Source: an uncultured bacterium (GTDB lineage: Bacteria; Pseudomonadota; Alphaproteobacteria; Rhodospirillales; Rhodospirillaceae). From it: a stretch of 10,749 nt of DNA. The stretch is from assembly GCA_903896775.1 (NCBI GenBank), contig CAITZE010000151.1, positions 1 to 10,749 on the forward strand. The letters are read 5' to 3'. The notes under the pieces were generated by a model. It was not told the origin of the DNA. It was given only the letters and a program-made list of their open reading frames with translations, and did not search any database. A program made the position numbers and the translations under genes. Position 1 is the first letter of the stretch; each line of letters opens with the position of its first letter. Positions 1 through 6,444 of this stretch are shown here, one piece after another.

Positions 1-1060
1 CGCCAATCGCGACATCGAAGTTTGTTTTAGGATCGGCGGCGCAATTGCTGCCCGCGGCGCAGACCGCTTTTTTCATGTCGGCAAGAGGATTGGGTTTGCC
101 CTTCGCGTCGGCATCCGCCGTCTTCAAGAAGAAGATGAGGTCACGTACCGCGGCAAAACCAACGCCCGCAACAACGGGGTCTTTAGCGCGGTAGACAAAT
201 TCATAAATTGTGCCGGCATCGGCAGGCACATCAGTTCCGCCCGGGCCCGGTACAGACGATGGCGGTGTAAATTGTACGCCAACAGATCCGCCGTCGCTTG
301 TCACATAGGACCATTCCGTAACCGGTGCGGAAGGGGCTTGGTAATCGGCTTGGCCTGCAGCATTAAGCCAGGATTGGCGCGCCGTAAAAACGACTTCGGA
401 TTTATCCGTCGTTGATGCGGGCGCATAAGTCAGGGAGATTGTTGGGGTTGTATCGCCGTCCTTACCGAAGTCTTTGACATATTCTTCGCGGGTTAAACCG
501 GTAATCGATGAGCCGTCTTTGTTTTTAGCGATGGGGAATCGTGTGCCGAAGGATTTGGTGTCACCTGCACCGGTTTGCGGGACATCGGACTGCCAGCCGC
601 TCCAGACTATTGTATACCCGTCGCGCAGCAATGATGGATAAGTCTCATCGGGTGCTGCGCCGTTAGATGGATTCTCGCCGCCGATGTAGCTTCCTAAACC
701 AGCCATTTTGCCGCGATTGACCACGTCGTAGAACAGCACGCGGCGCGCATTGCTCGCGTTCTTTGGCCGCAGGATCACAACGTCCGTTGTGTAATCGACA
801 TAGCCATTTGCATCGCGTGATGCGTTGCCGATGTCGACGATGCCGGCATTGTCTGGATGCGTTGGGTTGAGTTTACCGTGCACAATTCCGGTGATGAGGG
901 TGTATGGGCCCGCAGCGCCTGCGGGTGTCGCGCCGCCATATGCATCAACCGTGGACACAACTTCGAACTGATCAACCACCCCGGCAATCTTAGACATGTC
1001 GTTCTTGTGGCAAGAAGTGAGAAGCGCGGCGATGACTAAAATGCTAGCAGCTGTTTTCAT
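1..1060 (-). CDS. Alpha/beta-hydrolase-domain lipoprotein (partial, C-terminus beyond the window)
   Basis: The ATG is at 1060-1058 and the frame stays open to the left edge, giving 353 N-terminal residues. A short basic start and hydrophobic stretch (residues 4-15) end in a lipobox, L14-T15-S16-C17, so the protein should be a signal peptidase II lipoprotein. The body resembles the large 'alpha/beta hydrolase domain' family (Abhydrolase_10 type): VLFYDVVNRG near 108-117, GYTIVWSGWQSDV near 148-160, and YEFVYRAKDPVVAGVGFAAVRDL near 286-308. Family members usually run 550-700 residues, with the nucleophile motif (GxSxSG) shortly after this last block. The visible part ends at about that point, so the catalytic residues cannot be checked. 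The substrate is unknown; an esterase-like role is family inference. No good Shine-Dalgarno is seen. It lies 182 bases downstream of purK on the same strand and is probably transcribed separately. The family assignment is from remembered motifs and is fairly firm; the function is not. Confidence 0.8.
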   Translation of the reverse strand, partial: MKTAASILVIAALLTSCHKNDMSKIAGVVDQFEVVSTVDAYGGATPAGAAGPYTLITGIVHGKLNPTHPDNAGIVDIGNASRDANGYVDYTTDVVILRPKNASNARRVLFYDVVNRGKMAGLGSYIGGENPSNGAAPDETYPSLLRDGYTIVWSGWQSDVPQTGAGDTKSFGTRFPIAKNKDGSSITGLTREEYVKDFGKDGDTTPTISLTYAPASTTDKSEVVFTARQSWLNAAGQADYQAPSAPVTEWSYVTSDGGSVGVQFTPPSSVPGPGGTDVPADAGTIYEFVYRAKDPVVAGVGFAAVRDLIFFLKTADADAKGKPNPLADMKKAVCAAGSNCAADPKTNFDVAIG

Positions 1061-1174
1061 GGATATGTGTCCGTTTGGGTCATGCGTGTAACTCGCGCGG
1101 AATCGCGCCGCAGAGAAGGCAATGCGTGAGGAATCCCAATCATGTGAGAACGTGCTGTATCAATACGTATCAGG

Positions 1175-1203
1175 CCTCCCCCGACATATTGAACGGGCGG
1201 AGG
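1175..1203 (-). terminator. GC-rich hairpin downstream of purK, possible terminator
   Basis: CCTCCCCCG at 1175-1183 pairs with CGGGCGGAGG at 1194-1203 as a 9 bp stem with one bulged base and a 10-base loop. It starts 40 bases past the purK stop codon. No T-run follows on the minus strand, so it does not meet the intrinsic-terminator pattern. It could instead stabilise the mRNA 3' end or be chance in GC-rich DNA. Confidence 0.3.
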
Positions 1204-1242
1204 TTAGCGCAATTTGGAGCGGTTTGATATCGGGCTGTAAGG

Positions 1243-2346
1243 TTAGCTGCTTTTAGGCCGCAGGATATTGACATGACCCATCTTACGCCCGGGTCGCGCC
1301 TCGGTTTTGCCGTACAGGTGGATATGGGCGGCGGGGTCGGCGAGATAGCCATCGAGATTATTCACATCCGCGCCAACGAGGTTTTTCATAACCACATCGG
1401 CATGGCGTGCCGGATCCACCAAAGGCAAGCCGGCCACAGCACGGATCAGTTGTTCGAATTGATCGGTGCCGCAAGCATCCTGAGTCCAATGTCCAGAGTT
1501 GTGGGGGCGCGGCGCCATCTCGTTGCAGAGTAAAGTGCTGTCACTTGTGACGAACATCTCCACAGCTAATAGGCCAACAAGGTCGAGGGCTGTGACAGCA
1601 CGGGTCGCGATATCCATGGCAGCCGCTGCTGTCGTCGCGTCAATACGCGCGGGCACCGTAGACGTGGCTAGCATATGATTCGCGTGCACGTTCTCTGATG
1701 GCTCGAAACAGACGATCTTGCCGTCTTGTTCGCGCGCCGCGATGACAGAGACTTCGCAACGGAAGTCGACAAAACCTTCCAGCACGGCGTAAGCGCCGCC
1801 ATTAGTCGTATGCGCTTTTCCGCCGGTGATTGTATTCCAGGCTGCGTCGGCATCCGAAGCGTTCAAGATTTTCGCTTGGCCTTTGCCGTCGTATCCGAGC
1901 CGTGAGGTCTTCAACACCGCTGGTGGTTTAACTTTGGTCAAAGCCGTCTTGAGATCGGCAAGAGAATTAATCGGCTGCCACGGCGGCGTCGCGGCGCCAA
2001 TCGATGCGAAAAACTGCTTTTCTTTGACGCGGTCTTGGCAAACCTCCAGCGCGCGCCAAGAGGGGCGGACTTTGGTGTGCGCCGCGAGAAAAGCGGCGGC
2101 TTGGGCGGGCACGTTTTCAAACTCGAATGTCACGACATCCACAGCGGCCGAAAATGCAGCCAGAGCGGATTCATCGGTGTAAGCCGCAACAGTTGACACG
2201 CCGGCGACTTGTTCTGCCGGGCTATCGGCTTCGGGTCCGAATACATGGGTACGATAGCCGAGCTGGGCGGCCGCAAGGCACAGCATGCGGCCCAATTGGC
2301 CATTGCCGAGAATTCCAATAGTGGCGCCGGGAAGAAGACGGTGCAT
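1243..2346 (-). CDS. purK: N5-carboxyaminoimidazole ribonucleotide synthase (PurK)
   Basis: This cytoplasmic ATP-grasp enzyme converts AIR, bicarbonate and ATP to N5-CAIR in de novo purine synthesis and works with PurE just upstream. The 367-residue protein has the family's normal length. The N-terminal nucleotide-fold motif GILGNGQLGRM is at residues 11-21. VVTFEFENVP (71-80), LKTSRLGYDGKGQ (145-157), YAVLEGFVDF (186-195), the metal/ATP-site segment CNEMAPRPHNSGHWT (274-288) and the C-terminal HLYGK (343-347) are all recognisable PurK signatures. The ATG at 2346 is preferred: it lies 25 bases after the purE stop, with a GAG about 7 bases upstream, and places the glycine motif as close to the N-terminus as in other PurKs. 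A TTG at 2394 would add 16 residues and overlap purE; it is less likely. It is co-transcribed with purE. Confidence 0.96.
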   Translation of the reverse strand: MHRLLPGATIGILGNGQLGRMLCLAAAQLGYRTHVFGPEADSPAEQVAGVSTVAAYTDESALAAFSAAVDVVTFEFENVPAQAAAFLAAHTKVRPSWRALEVCQDRVKEKQFFASIGAATPPWQPINSLADLKTALTKVKPPAVLKTSRLGYDGKGQAKILNASDADAAWNTITGGKAHTTNGGAYAVLEGFVDFRCEVSVIAAREQDGKIVCFEPSENVHANHMLATSTVPARIDATTAAAAMDIATRAVTALDLVGLLAVEMFVTSDSTLLCNEMAPRPHNSGHWTQDACGTDQFEQLIRAVAGLPLVDPARHADVVMKNLVGADVNNLDGYLADPAAHIHLYGKTEARPGRKMGHVNILRPKSS

Positions 2347-2371
2347 CGCGGGACTCAAAAAGTTGTGGAGA

Positions 2372-2932
2372 TTAAGCGACCGGGTTTTTACCAACGCTGG
2401 CCGTCTGCGCGCGCCGCCAATCGGTCAGACGGTCGGCGAGATCGTGATCGTTCAGCGCAAGGATTGCCGCCGCCAAAAGCCCAGCGTTTTTTGCGCCGGC
2501 TTTGCCGATCGCCAGCGTGCCGACTGGAATACCGCCTGGCATCTGAGCGATGGAGAGCAGGCTATCGAGCCCTTTAAGCGCTTTGCTTTCCACCGGCACG
2601 CCCAGCACGGGCAAGATCGTCATTGAAGCAGTCATGCCCGGTAGATGAGCCGCACCGCCGGCCCCTGCGACAATCACCTTTATGCCGCGATCTTCCGCCC
2701 CGGTAGCATACTTATAAAGGCGGTCAGGGGTGCGATGCGCGGAGACGACGCGAGCCTCGAAGGGCACGCGCAAGTCTTTCAGCATCGCCGCCGTGTGGCG
2801 CATGGTGTCCCAGTCGGAGGTGCTACCCATGATGATTCCGACCAGGGGTTTGGAGCCCCACACTGTCGGCGTCGTCTCGGCCTTAACTTGGACTTTTGAC
2901 TTCGTTTTTGCGGCTTTCGCCGTCTTGCCCAT
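2372..2932 (-). CDS. purE: N5-carboxyaminoimidazole ribonucleotide mutase (PurE, class I)
   Basis: This enzyme moves the carboxyl group of N5-CAIR to give CAIR, the step after PurK; class I PurE is octameric and cytoplasmic. The 186-residue protein shows VGIIMGSTSDWDTM (31-44), the catalytic-histidine motif SAHRTP (64-69, His66), AGAGGAAHLPGM (89-100) and the MPGGIPVGT loop (131-139). These mark the bacterial class I mutase rather than a class II AIR carboxylase, which fits an adjacent purK. About 25 residues before the core form a Lys/Ala/Thr-rich, probably disordered extension absent from the shorter E. coli enzyme. Starting downstream would cut into the first strand or need a non-ATG codon, so ATG 2932 is kept, although its Shine-Dalgarno (GGGGG) is weak. 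purK follows after 25 bases, so the two form an operon. Confidence 0.96.
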   Translation of the reverse strand: MGKTAKAAKTKSKVQVKAETTPTVWGSKPLVGIIMGSTSDWDTMRHTAAMLKDLRVPFEARVVSAHRTPDRLYKYATGAEDRGIKVIVAGAGGAAHLPGMTASMTILPVLGVPVESKALKGLDSLLSIAQMPGGIPVGTLAIGKAGAKNAGLLAAAILALNDHDLADRLTDWRRAQTASVGKNPVA

Positions 2933-2963
2933 GTCATACCCCCGGGGCTTTCGCTAAGGGCCG

Positions 2964-2992
2964 ACTTTATCCGAGGGGTCAGGGCCCAGCAA
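2964..2992 (-). promoter_or_regulatory. Candidate sigma70-type promoter for purEK
   Basis: On the minus strand TTGCTG (2992-2987) and TAAAGT (2969-2964) are separated by 17 bases and lie about 30 bases before the purE start. The match to TTGACA/TATAAT is only 3/6 and 4/6, so this is a weak candidate found by eye. No operator was recognised. Confidence 0.25.
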
Positions 2993-3015
2993 GGCCGCCC
3001 AGCTAGGCTTTCCAA

Positions 3016-3447
3016 TTAGGTTTTACGGTCGCGAATGGCCACTGTGAGGCGGGAAATGCAAACAAGCTTGCCGTCGTCGCCCCGGATTTCGATGCCCCAA
3101 ACGTGCGTTGTCGCACCAATATGGAACGGCTTGGTGGCGGCGGTGACAAACCCACTCGCGACACTACGCAAATGATTGGCGTTGATCTCCTGGCCGACGC
3201 CGAATTGGCGCTGGTCGTCGATCACCATATTAGCTGCGACACTGCCCAGGCTTTCAGCCAGCGCTACCGAAGCACCGCCATGCAGAACGCCGAACATCTG
3301 ATGCACATGCTCATTCACGGGCATACGCCCAACCAGATAATCGGGGCCGATTTCGGTGATGTCGATGTCCAGGCGGTCGACGAGCGTATGGGGACGCAGC
3401 TTTTCGAGATCGGAGAGTTGATAGGTCTTGAACCAAATCGGCGTCAT
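3016..3447 (-). CDS. Hotdog-fold acyl-CoA thioesterase, PaaI/YdiI (MenI-like) type
   Basis: This 143-residue protein has the normal length for a single-domain hotdog thioesterase. The family hydrolyses acyl- or aryl-CoA esters in the cytoplasm. The active-site segment HQMFGVLHGGASVALAESLGS (49-69) contains Gln50, His56 and Glu65, with the same spacing as the catalytic Gln48/His54/Glu63 of E. coli YdiI, so an active enzyme is expected. INANHLRSV (88-96) fits the second conserved strand. The exact substrate cannot be read from sequence; no menaquinone or phenylacetate genes are nearby, so the symbols menI or paaI would be unjustified. The start ATG at 3447 has AAGGA five bases upstream. purE lies 83 bases downstream on the same strand, so partial co-transcription is possible. 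Confidence 0.9.
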   Translation of the reverse strand: MTPIWFKTYQLSDLEKLRPHTLVDRLDIDITEIGPDYLVGRMPVNEHVHQMFGVLHGGASVALAESLGSVAANMVIDDQRQFGVGQEINANHLRSVASGFVTAATKPFHIGATTHVWGIEIRGDDGKLVCISRLTVAIRDRKT

Positions 3448-3452
3448 GGGCG

Positions 3453-3457
3453 TCCTT
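3453..3457 (-). promoter_or_regulatory. Shine-Dalgarno site of the thioesterase gene
   Basis: AAGGA on the minus strand stands five bases before the ATG at 3447 and supports that start. Confidence 0.7.
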
Positions 3458-3658
3458 ATTCAAACCAGAAACGCATCTTATCCCGCGCGAGAATAATCCC
3501 CATCGAAATGTGGGTAACCGAGTCGCCCTAAATACATCTGATGTGCGGGTGCGTTAACGGTGTAACGACCGCAGCGCAGCCTTGATTTTGGCCGTCCAAC
3601 CGAGAGTTATGGAGTGCACGTCAGTTGAGTGTCATAACTGCGTCTCTGGGGACGTTAT
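3458..3658. other. Divergent intergenic region between the thioesterase and EAL-like genes
   Basis: About 220 bases separate the two divergent starts (3447 and 3669), and promoters for both directions must lie here. I see no promoter pair good enough to call, no clear operator palindrome and no riboswitch fold. The EAL-like frame is open upstream to a TTG at 3582, so the real gap may be somewhat shorter. Confidence 0.5.
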
Positions 3659-3668
3659 GGGGAATGCG

Positions 3669-4919
3669 ATGTCGGAAGCTGAACTGCGACCCGCCGAAGC
3701 ACGGTCCACCAGCGCCGCCGACTCATCCTCGAAAAAGCCGCAAGACCTCCGCACGCTCGTTATCGATATGGGTCAATGGCGCCGGGCGCCTATTGGCGGC
3801 ACTTTTCTTATTGTTCTAAGTCCAGGGGCGGCGCTGCCGCAGGCCAAGCGCACGCCGGAACTGGATGCTCAGATCTGCGCAGGCATTATTGCAGTCGCAG
3901 GCAAGCGCAGCGGCCGCGTTTATCAGACCTCGGCGACCGACTATGCCGTGATGATGCGTACCGACCAGCACACGCTGGTCAGTATCGTGCGCGATTTCAA
4001 GATTCAGATGCTACGCGCCATCGAGACCCACTGCCCAAAAAGCTTTGGCTCCATCGATCAAAGTCGTCTCGTCATCAGCTATGAACTAGCCGCGATTTAT
4101 AAGTCCGCGGCCGAACGCATCGCGAAGTATGCCGAGATCGAGCAGAAAGCTACCGAAAGCGAGCCCGCTGACGCGAAGTTGCGACCCTTCAGCGAGGAAG
4201 ATGTCCGCAAGGTCATGACCGCTTACAAAGAACTAGGGCCGGACAATTTCGTCAAGGCGTTCATACGGCATCAGGCTGTCGTCGTGAATTCGCCCAACCG
4301 TCCGCTCCGACACTTGATGAATGAGTACTTCGTCAGCATGAATCTCTTGCGCAAGCCCTTGTTCATGGGCGTCGAAATGCGCGGCTCGGGACGCATGTTC
4401 AACGATTTTACTTTGGTGCTCGACCAGATTTTCCTGCGTGCTTTTAAAAGCCTAGATCTCGCCGAAGAGAATTTCTCGATCAACCTCAATGTCGAGACTG
4501 TCTTCACGAAAGCCTTCGAGAACTTTTTGGAAGAAGCGCCACGCGAGTTGCTTTCGAGAATCTTTTTCGAGTTTCGTCAACCCAATATCGTCGAGCATTT
4601 CGATGAATTCGAAGTCGCGCGCGGCTTGATCAAATCCAAGGGTGCCAGGATCGCGGTTGACCGTATCTTCCCGGACACATTGGGTCTGGTTGATCTCGAT
4701 TATCTTGGTGCCAGCATTGCTAAAGTGCACTGGCGCGCGGGCGCCGGCGAAATCCTGAAGACGCGGGCAAAAGCGATTAAATACATCATCGAATGCGGTG
4801 TGACCCCGGTCTTGATCCGCGTTGATGACCATGAAGCTCTGGAAGTCGGGGCCGAACTCGGCATCCATACGTTCCAAGGGTTTTTGATCGACGACATCAT
4901 GAAAGCACGCGCCGCCTAA
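3669..4919 (+). CDS. Degenerate EAL-domain protein (non-catalytic c-di-GMP phosphodiesterase-like)
   Basis: From ATG 3669 the protein has 416 residues. The C-terminal part (about 215-410) follows the EAL fold: FSINLNVETVF (269-279) resembles the usual sxNls block, SRIFFEFRQ (296-304) stands where xlEiTE normally is, ARIAVDRIFPDTLGL (326-340) where iaiDDFGtG is, and FQGFLIDD (402-409) is the standard QGyl.. end. Key metal and catalytic residues are changed: one Asp of the DD pair is Arg332, the AEGVE-like strand reads VLIRVDD (381-387), and no ExL motif is clear. An inactive enzyme acting as a receptor or scaffold is inferred. A segment near 83-96 (GRVYQTSATDYAVMM) has the shape of the GGDEF-motif strand without its residues, so the N-terminus may be a decayed GGDEF domain. 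The first 27 residues look disordered. There are no transmembrane segments. ATG 3669 has GGGGA five bases upstream; ATG 3657 is nearly as good, and ATG 3609 and TTG 3582 are less likely. It heads an operon with a glycosyltransferase. Confidence 0.8.
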   Translation: MSEAELRPAEARSTSAADSSSKKPQDLRTLVIDMGQWRRAPIGGTFLIVLSPGAALPQAKRTPELDAQICAGIIAVAGKRSGRVYQTSATDYAVMMRTDQHTLVSIVRDFKIQMLRAIETHCPKSFGSIDQSRLVISYELAAIYKSAAERIAKYAEIEQKATESEPADAKLRPFSEEDVRKVMTAYKELGPDNFVKAFIRHQAVVVNSPNRPLRHLMNEYFVSMNLLRKPLFMGVEMRGSGRMFNDFTLVLDQIFLRAFKSLDLAEENFSINLNVETVFTKAFENFLEEAPRELLSRIFFEFRQPNIVEHFDEFEVARGLIKSKGARIAVDRIFPDTLGLVDLDYLGASIAKVHWRAGAGEILKTRAKAIKYIIECGVTPVLIRVDDHEALEVGAELGIHTFQGFLIDDIMKARAA

Positions 4920-4963
4920 GGCGCTTATTTCGCTCCATCATCAACCGTGCTATCTCCGTCCGC

Positions 4964-6142
4964 ATGGCTGGTGATTTCTCTCAGGTTGGTATCGGCTGGA
5001 CCGTGGGCATGCCCAGCGGCTGGGGGACCTACGGCGTCAATCTGGCCGTGGAACTCGCGCGCAAGAATTTGGTTCCAGCGCTCTTCCTCGCCTCAAAGGA
5101 TATTCGCCTAACGCCGGCGCAAATGAAGTTGCTGCACCCCGCGCTGACCGCGCAGCCCGACTGGCATGCACGCGCGAAGCGGGGCGGTTTGAAAGTCGAC
5201 TTTCCCATGCTGTTGTCGCTTGGCGATGGCCTGGACTTCTATGATGTGCTGTCGGGCACGCGCGGCATACCGACCGTGGGCATTCCGTTTTTTGAGTCCG
5301 CAACCATTCCCGAAGCTAACGTCTCGAAGGCGCGGACTTTTGATCTCATCGTGGCCGGGTCGACTTGGAATGCTGAGGTTATGGCGCGCCACGGCGTCAC
5401 CAACGTTCGCAGTTGCTTCCAAGGCGTTGATCTCGATTTATTCAAGCCCGGTGCAAAGACAGGCCGCTTTGCCAACCGTTTCGCTGTGTTCTCGGGCGGC
5501 AAGCTTGAATATCGCAAAGGCCAGGATCTGGTCGTAGCTGCCTTTAAGCGATTTTATCAGCGCCACAACGACGCCGTGTTGGTGACCGCTTGGCATAACC
5601 CTTGGCCCAAGATGGCAGCACAAGGCTTGAGTATGTCGCCTCATGTGAGTGGACCGCCAGGTCTAACGCCCGAGGGCCGTCTTGATGTGCCTGGCTGGCT
5701 GCGTGCTAATGGTTTACCCGATGCCGCATTCCATGATCTCGGAGCGGTGGCTAACGCCGATACCGCGCCGTTATTGCGCGAAGTTGATCTCGCGATTTTT
5801 CCAAACCGCTGCGAAGGCGGCACCAACCTTGTCGCCATGGAATGCATGGCTTGCGGAGTTCCAGCGGCTCTATCGCGCAATACCGGGCACCTGGATCTCT
5901 TTGCGGACGACAACTGCTACAGCCTGGATATGCAAATCCCGATGGGCGCGATCACTAACCGCCGCGAGTGGGAAGGTTGGGGTGAAAGCTCCATCGACGA
6001 ATTGGTGACAAAAATGGAACGGGCTTATACCGACCGCGCCGATGCCGCTAAACGCGGCGCCGCGGGAGCCGCCTTCATGCAAAATTGGGGCTGGCCCGCG
6101 CAAGTCAGCCACCTGCTGGCGGTGCTCCGCGAGTTCAGTTAA
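4964..6142 (+). CDS. Glycosyltransferase family 4 (GT-B fold)
   Basis: This 392-residue cytoplasmic protein probably transfers a sugar from a nucleotide-sugar donor with retention, as GT4 enzymes do; donor and acceptor are unknown. The N-terminal acceptor half has the glycine-rich start GWTVGMPSGWGTYG (11-24). FDLIVAGSTWNAEVM (126-140) and GVDLDLF (154-160) mark the hinge. The donor half begins with VFSGGKLEYRKGQDLV (175-190) and holds CEGGTNLVAMECMACGVP (283-300). In that motif the two glutamates, Glu284 and Glu293, are separated by eight residues rather than the classical seven. No membrane segments are seen. It starts 44 bases after the EAL-like gene and is followed after 31 bases by a small ORF, so the three are probably one transcript. 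The start lacks a clear Shine-Dalgarno, but no better in-frame start exists. A role in surface polysaccharide or glycolipid synthesis is inference. Confidence 0.9.
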   Translation: MAGDFSQVGIGWTVGMPSGWGTYGVNLAVELARKNLVPALFLASKDIRLTPAQMKLLHPALTAQPDWHARAKRGGLKVDFPMLLSLGDGLDFYDVLSGTRGIPTVGIPFFESATIPEANVSKARTFDLIVAGSTWNAEVMARHGVTNVRSCFQGVDLDLFKPGAKTGRFANRFAVFSGGKLEYRKGQDLVVAAFKRFYQRHNDAVLVTAWHNPWPKMAAQGLSMSPHVSGPPGLTPEGRLDVPGWLRANGLPDAAFHDLGAVANADTAPLLREVDLAIFPNRCEGGTNLVAMECMACGVPAALSRNTGHLDLFADDNCYSLDMQIPMGAITNRREWEGWGESSIDELVTKMERAYTDRADAAKRGAAGAAFMQNWGWPAQVSHLLAVLREFS

Positions 6143-6160
6143 AATCCCGCGCATATCCAA

Positions 6161-6168
6161 AGAGGGGA
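6161..6168 (+). promoter_or_regulatory. Strong Shine-Dalgarno site of the 88-residue ORF
   Basis: AGAGGGGA ends five bases before ATG 6174. It is the best ribosome binding site in the window and decides the start over an in-frame opening inside the preceding glycosyltransferase gene. Confidence 0.75.
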
Positions 6169-6173
6169 ACATC

Positions 6174-6440
6174 ATGACGCATTTTCTTGTGACCGACGAC
6201 AAACCGGATGGCTATCGTCTCGAAGACATCCTGATGCTGATCCGCAAAGATATTCTCACTCGCGCATTAAAGATCACAGACGATCAGCGCGCCGAAGCGC
6301 GTCATGTCATGAGCAATAATATGCAAATCCTGGCGCTGATCAGCGAAGCGATTACGTTGGCCGAAGATTCAACGCGTGTGTTGGATAAAGCGTTCGGCAG
6401 CAGCGCCAAAGGCGGCCCGCCTCGCATCGGCAAACCTTAA
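6174..6440 (+). CDS. Small protein of unknown function (88 residues)
   Basis: I do not recognise a family. The predicted protein is soluble with no signal peptide or membrane segment. Residues 14-32 and 36-75 look largely alpha-helical (YRLEDILMLIRKDILTRAL, then an amphipathic helix around MQILALISEAITLAEDSTRVL), and the last dozen residues are a Gly/Pro/Lys-rich tail. A two-helix hairpin or a partner-binding protein is plausible. It is very likely translated: the Shine-Dalgarno is strong, the frame is maintained to a TAA, and it follows the glycosyltransferase by 31 bases in the same direction. Its stop lies only 4 bases from the stop of the convergent membrane glycosyltransferase gene. Function is unknown; operon position suggests a link to the glycosyltransferase or EAL-like protein. 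Confidence 0.75.
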   Translation: MTHFLVTDDKPDGYRLEDILMLIRKDILTRALKITDDQRAEARHVMSNNMQILALISEAITLAEDSTRVLDKAFGSSAKGGPPRIGKP

Positions 6441-6444
6441 GCCT

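Noticed and set aside
1094..1107. A GCGCG-ATTC-CGCGC inverted repeat (minus-strand reading) upstream of the lipoprotein gene
   Set aside because: Five-base GC arms are expected by chance in this composition, and there is no supporting promoter or operator context.
2209..2626. Two overlapping plus-strand open frames (122 and 113 codons) across the purE/purK junction
   Set aside because: Both are antisense to two well-conserved enzymes and have no family resemblance.
3103..3531. A 142-codon plus-strand open frame antisense to the thioesterase
   Set aside because: The thioesterase on the opposite strand has clear catalytic motifs and a good ribosome binding site; this frame has neither.
6042..6173. 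An upstream extension of the 88-residue ORF into the glycosyltransferase gene
   Set aside because: It overlaps the conserved GT4 C-terminus out of frame, while ATG 6174 has the strongest Shine-Dalgarno in the window.
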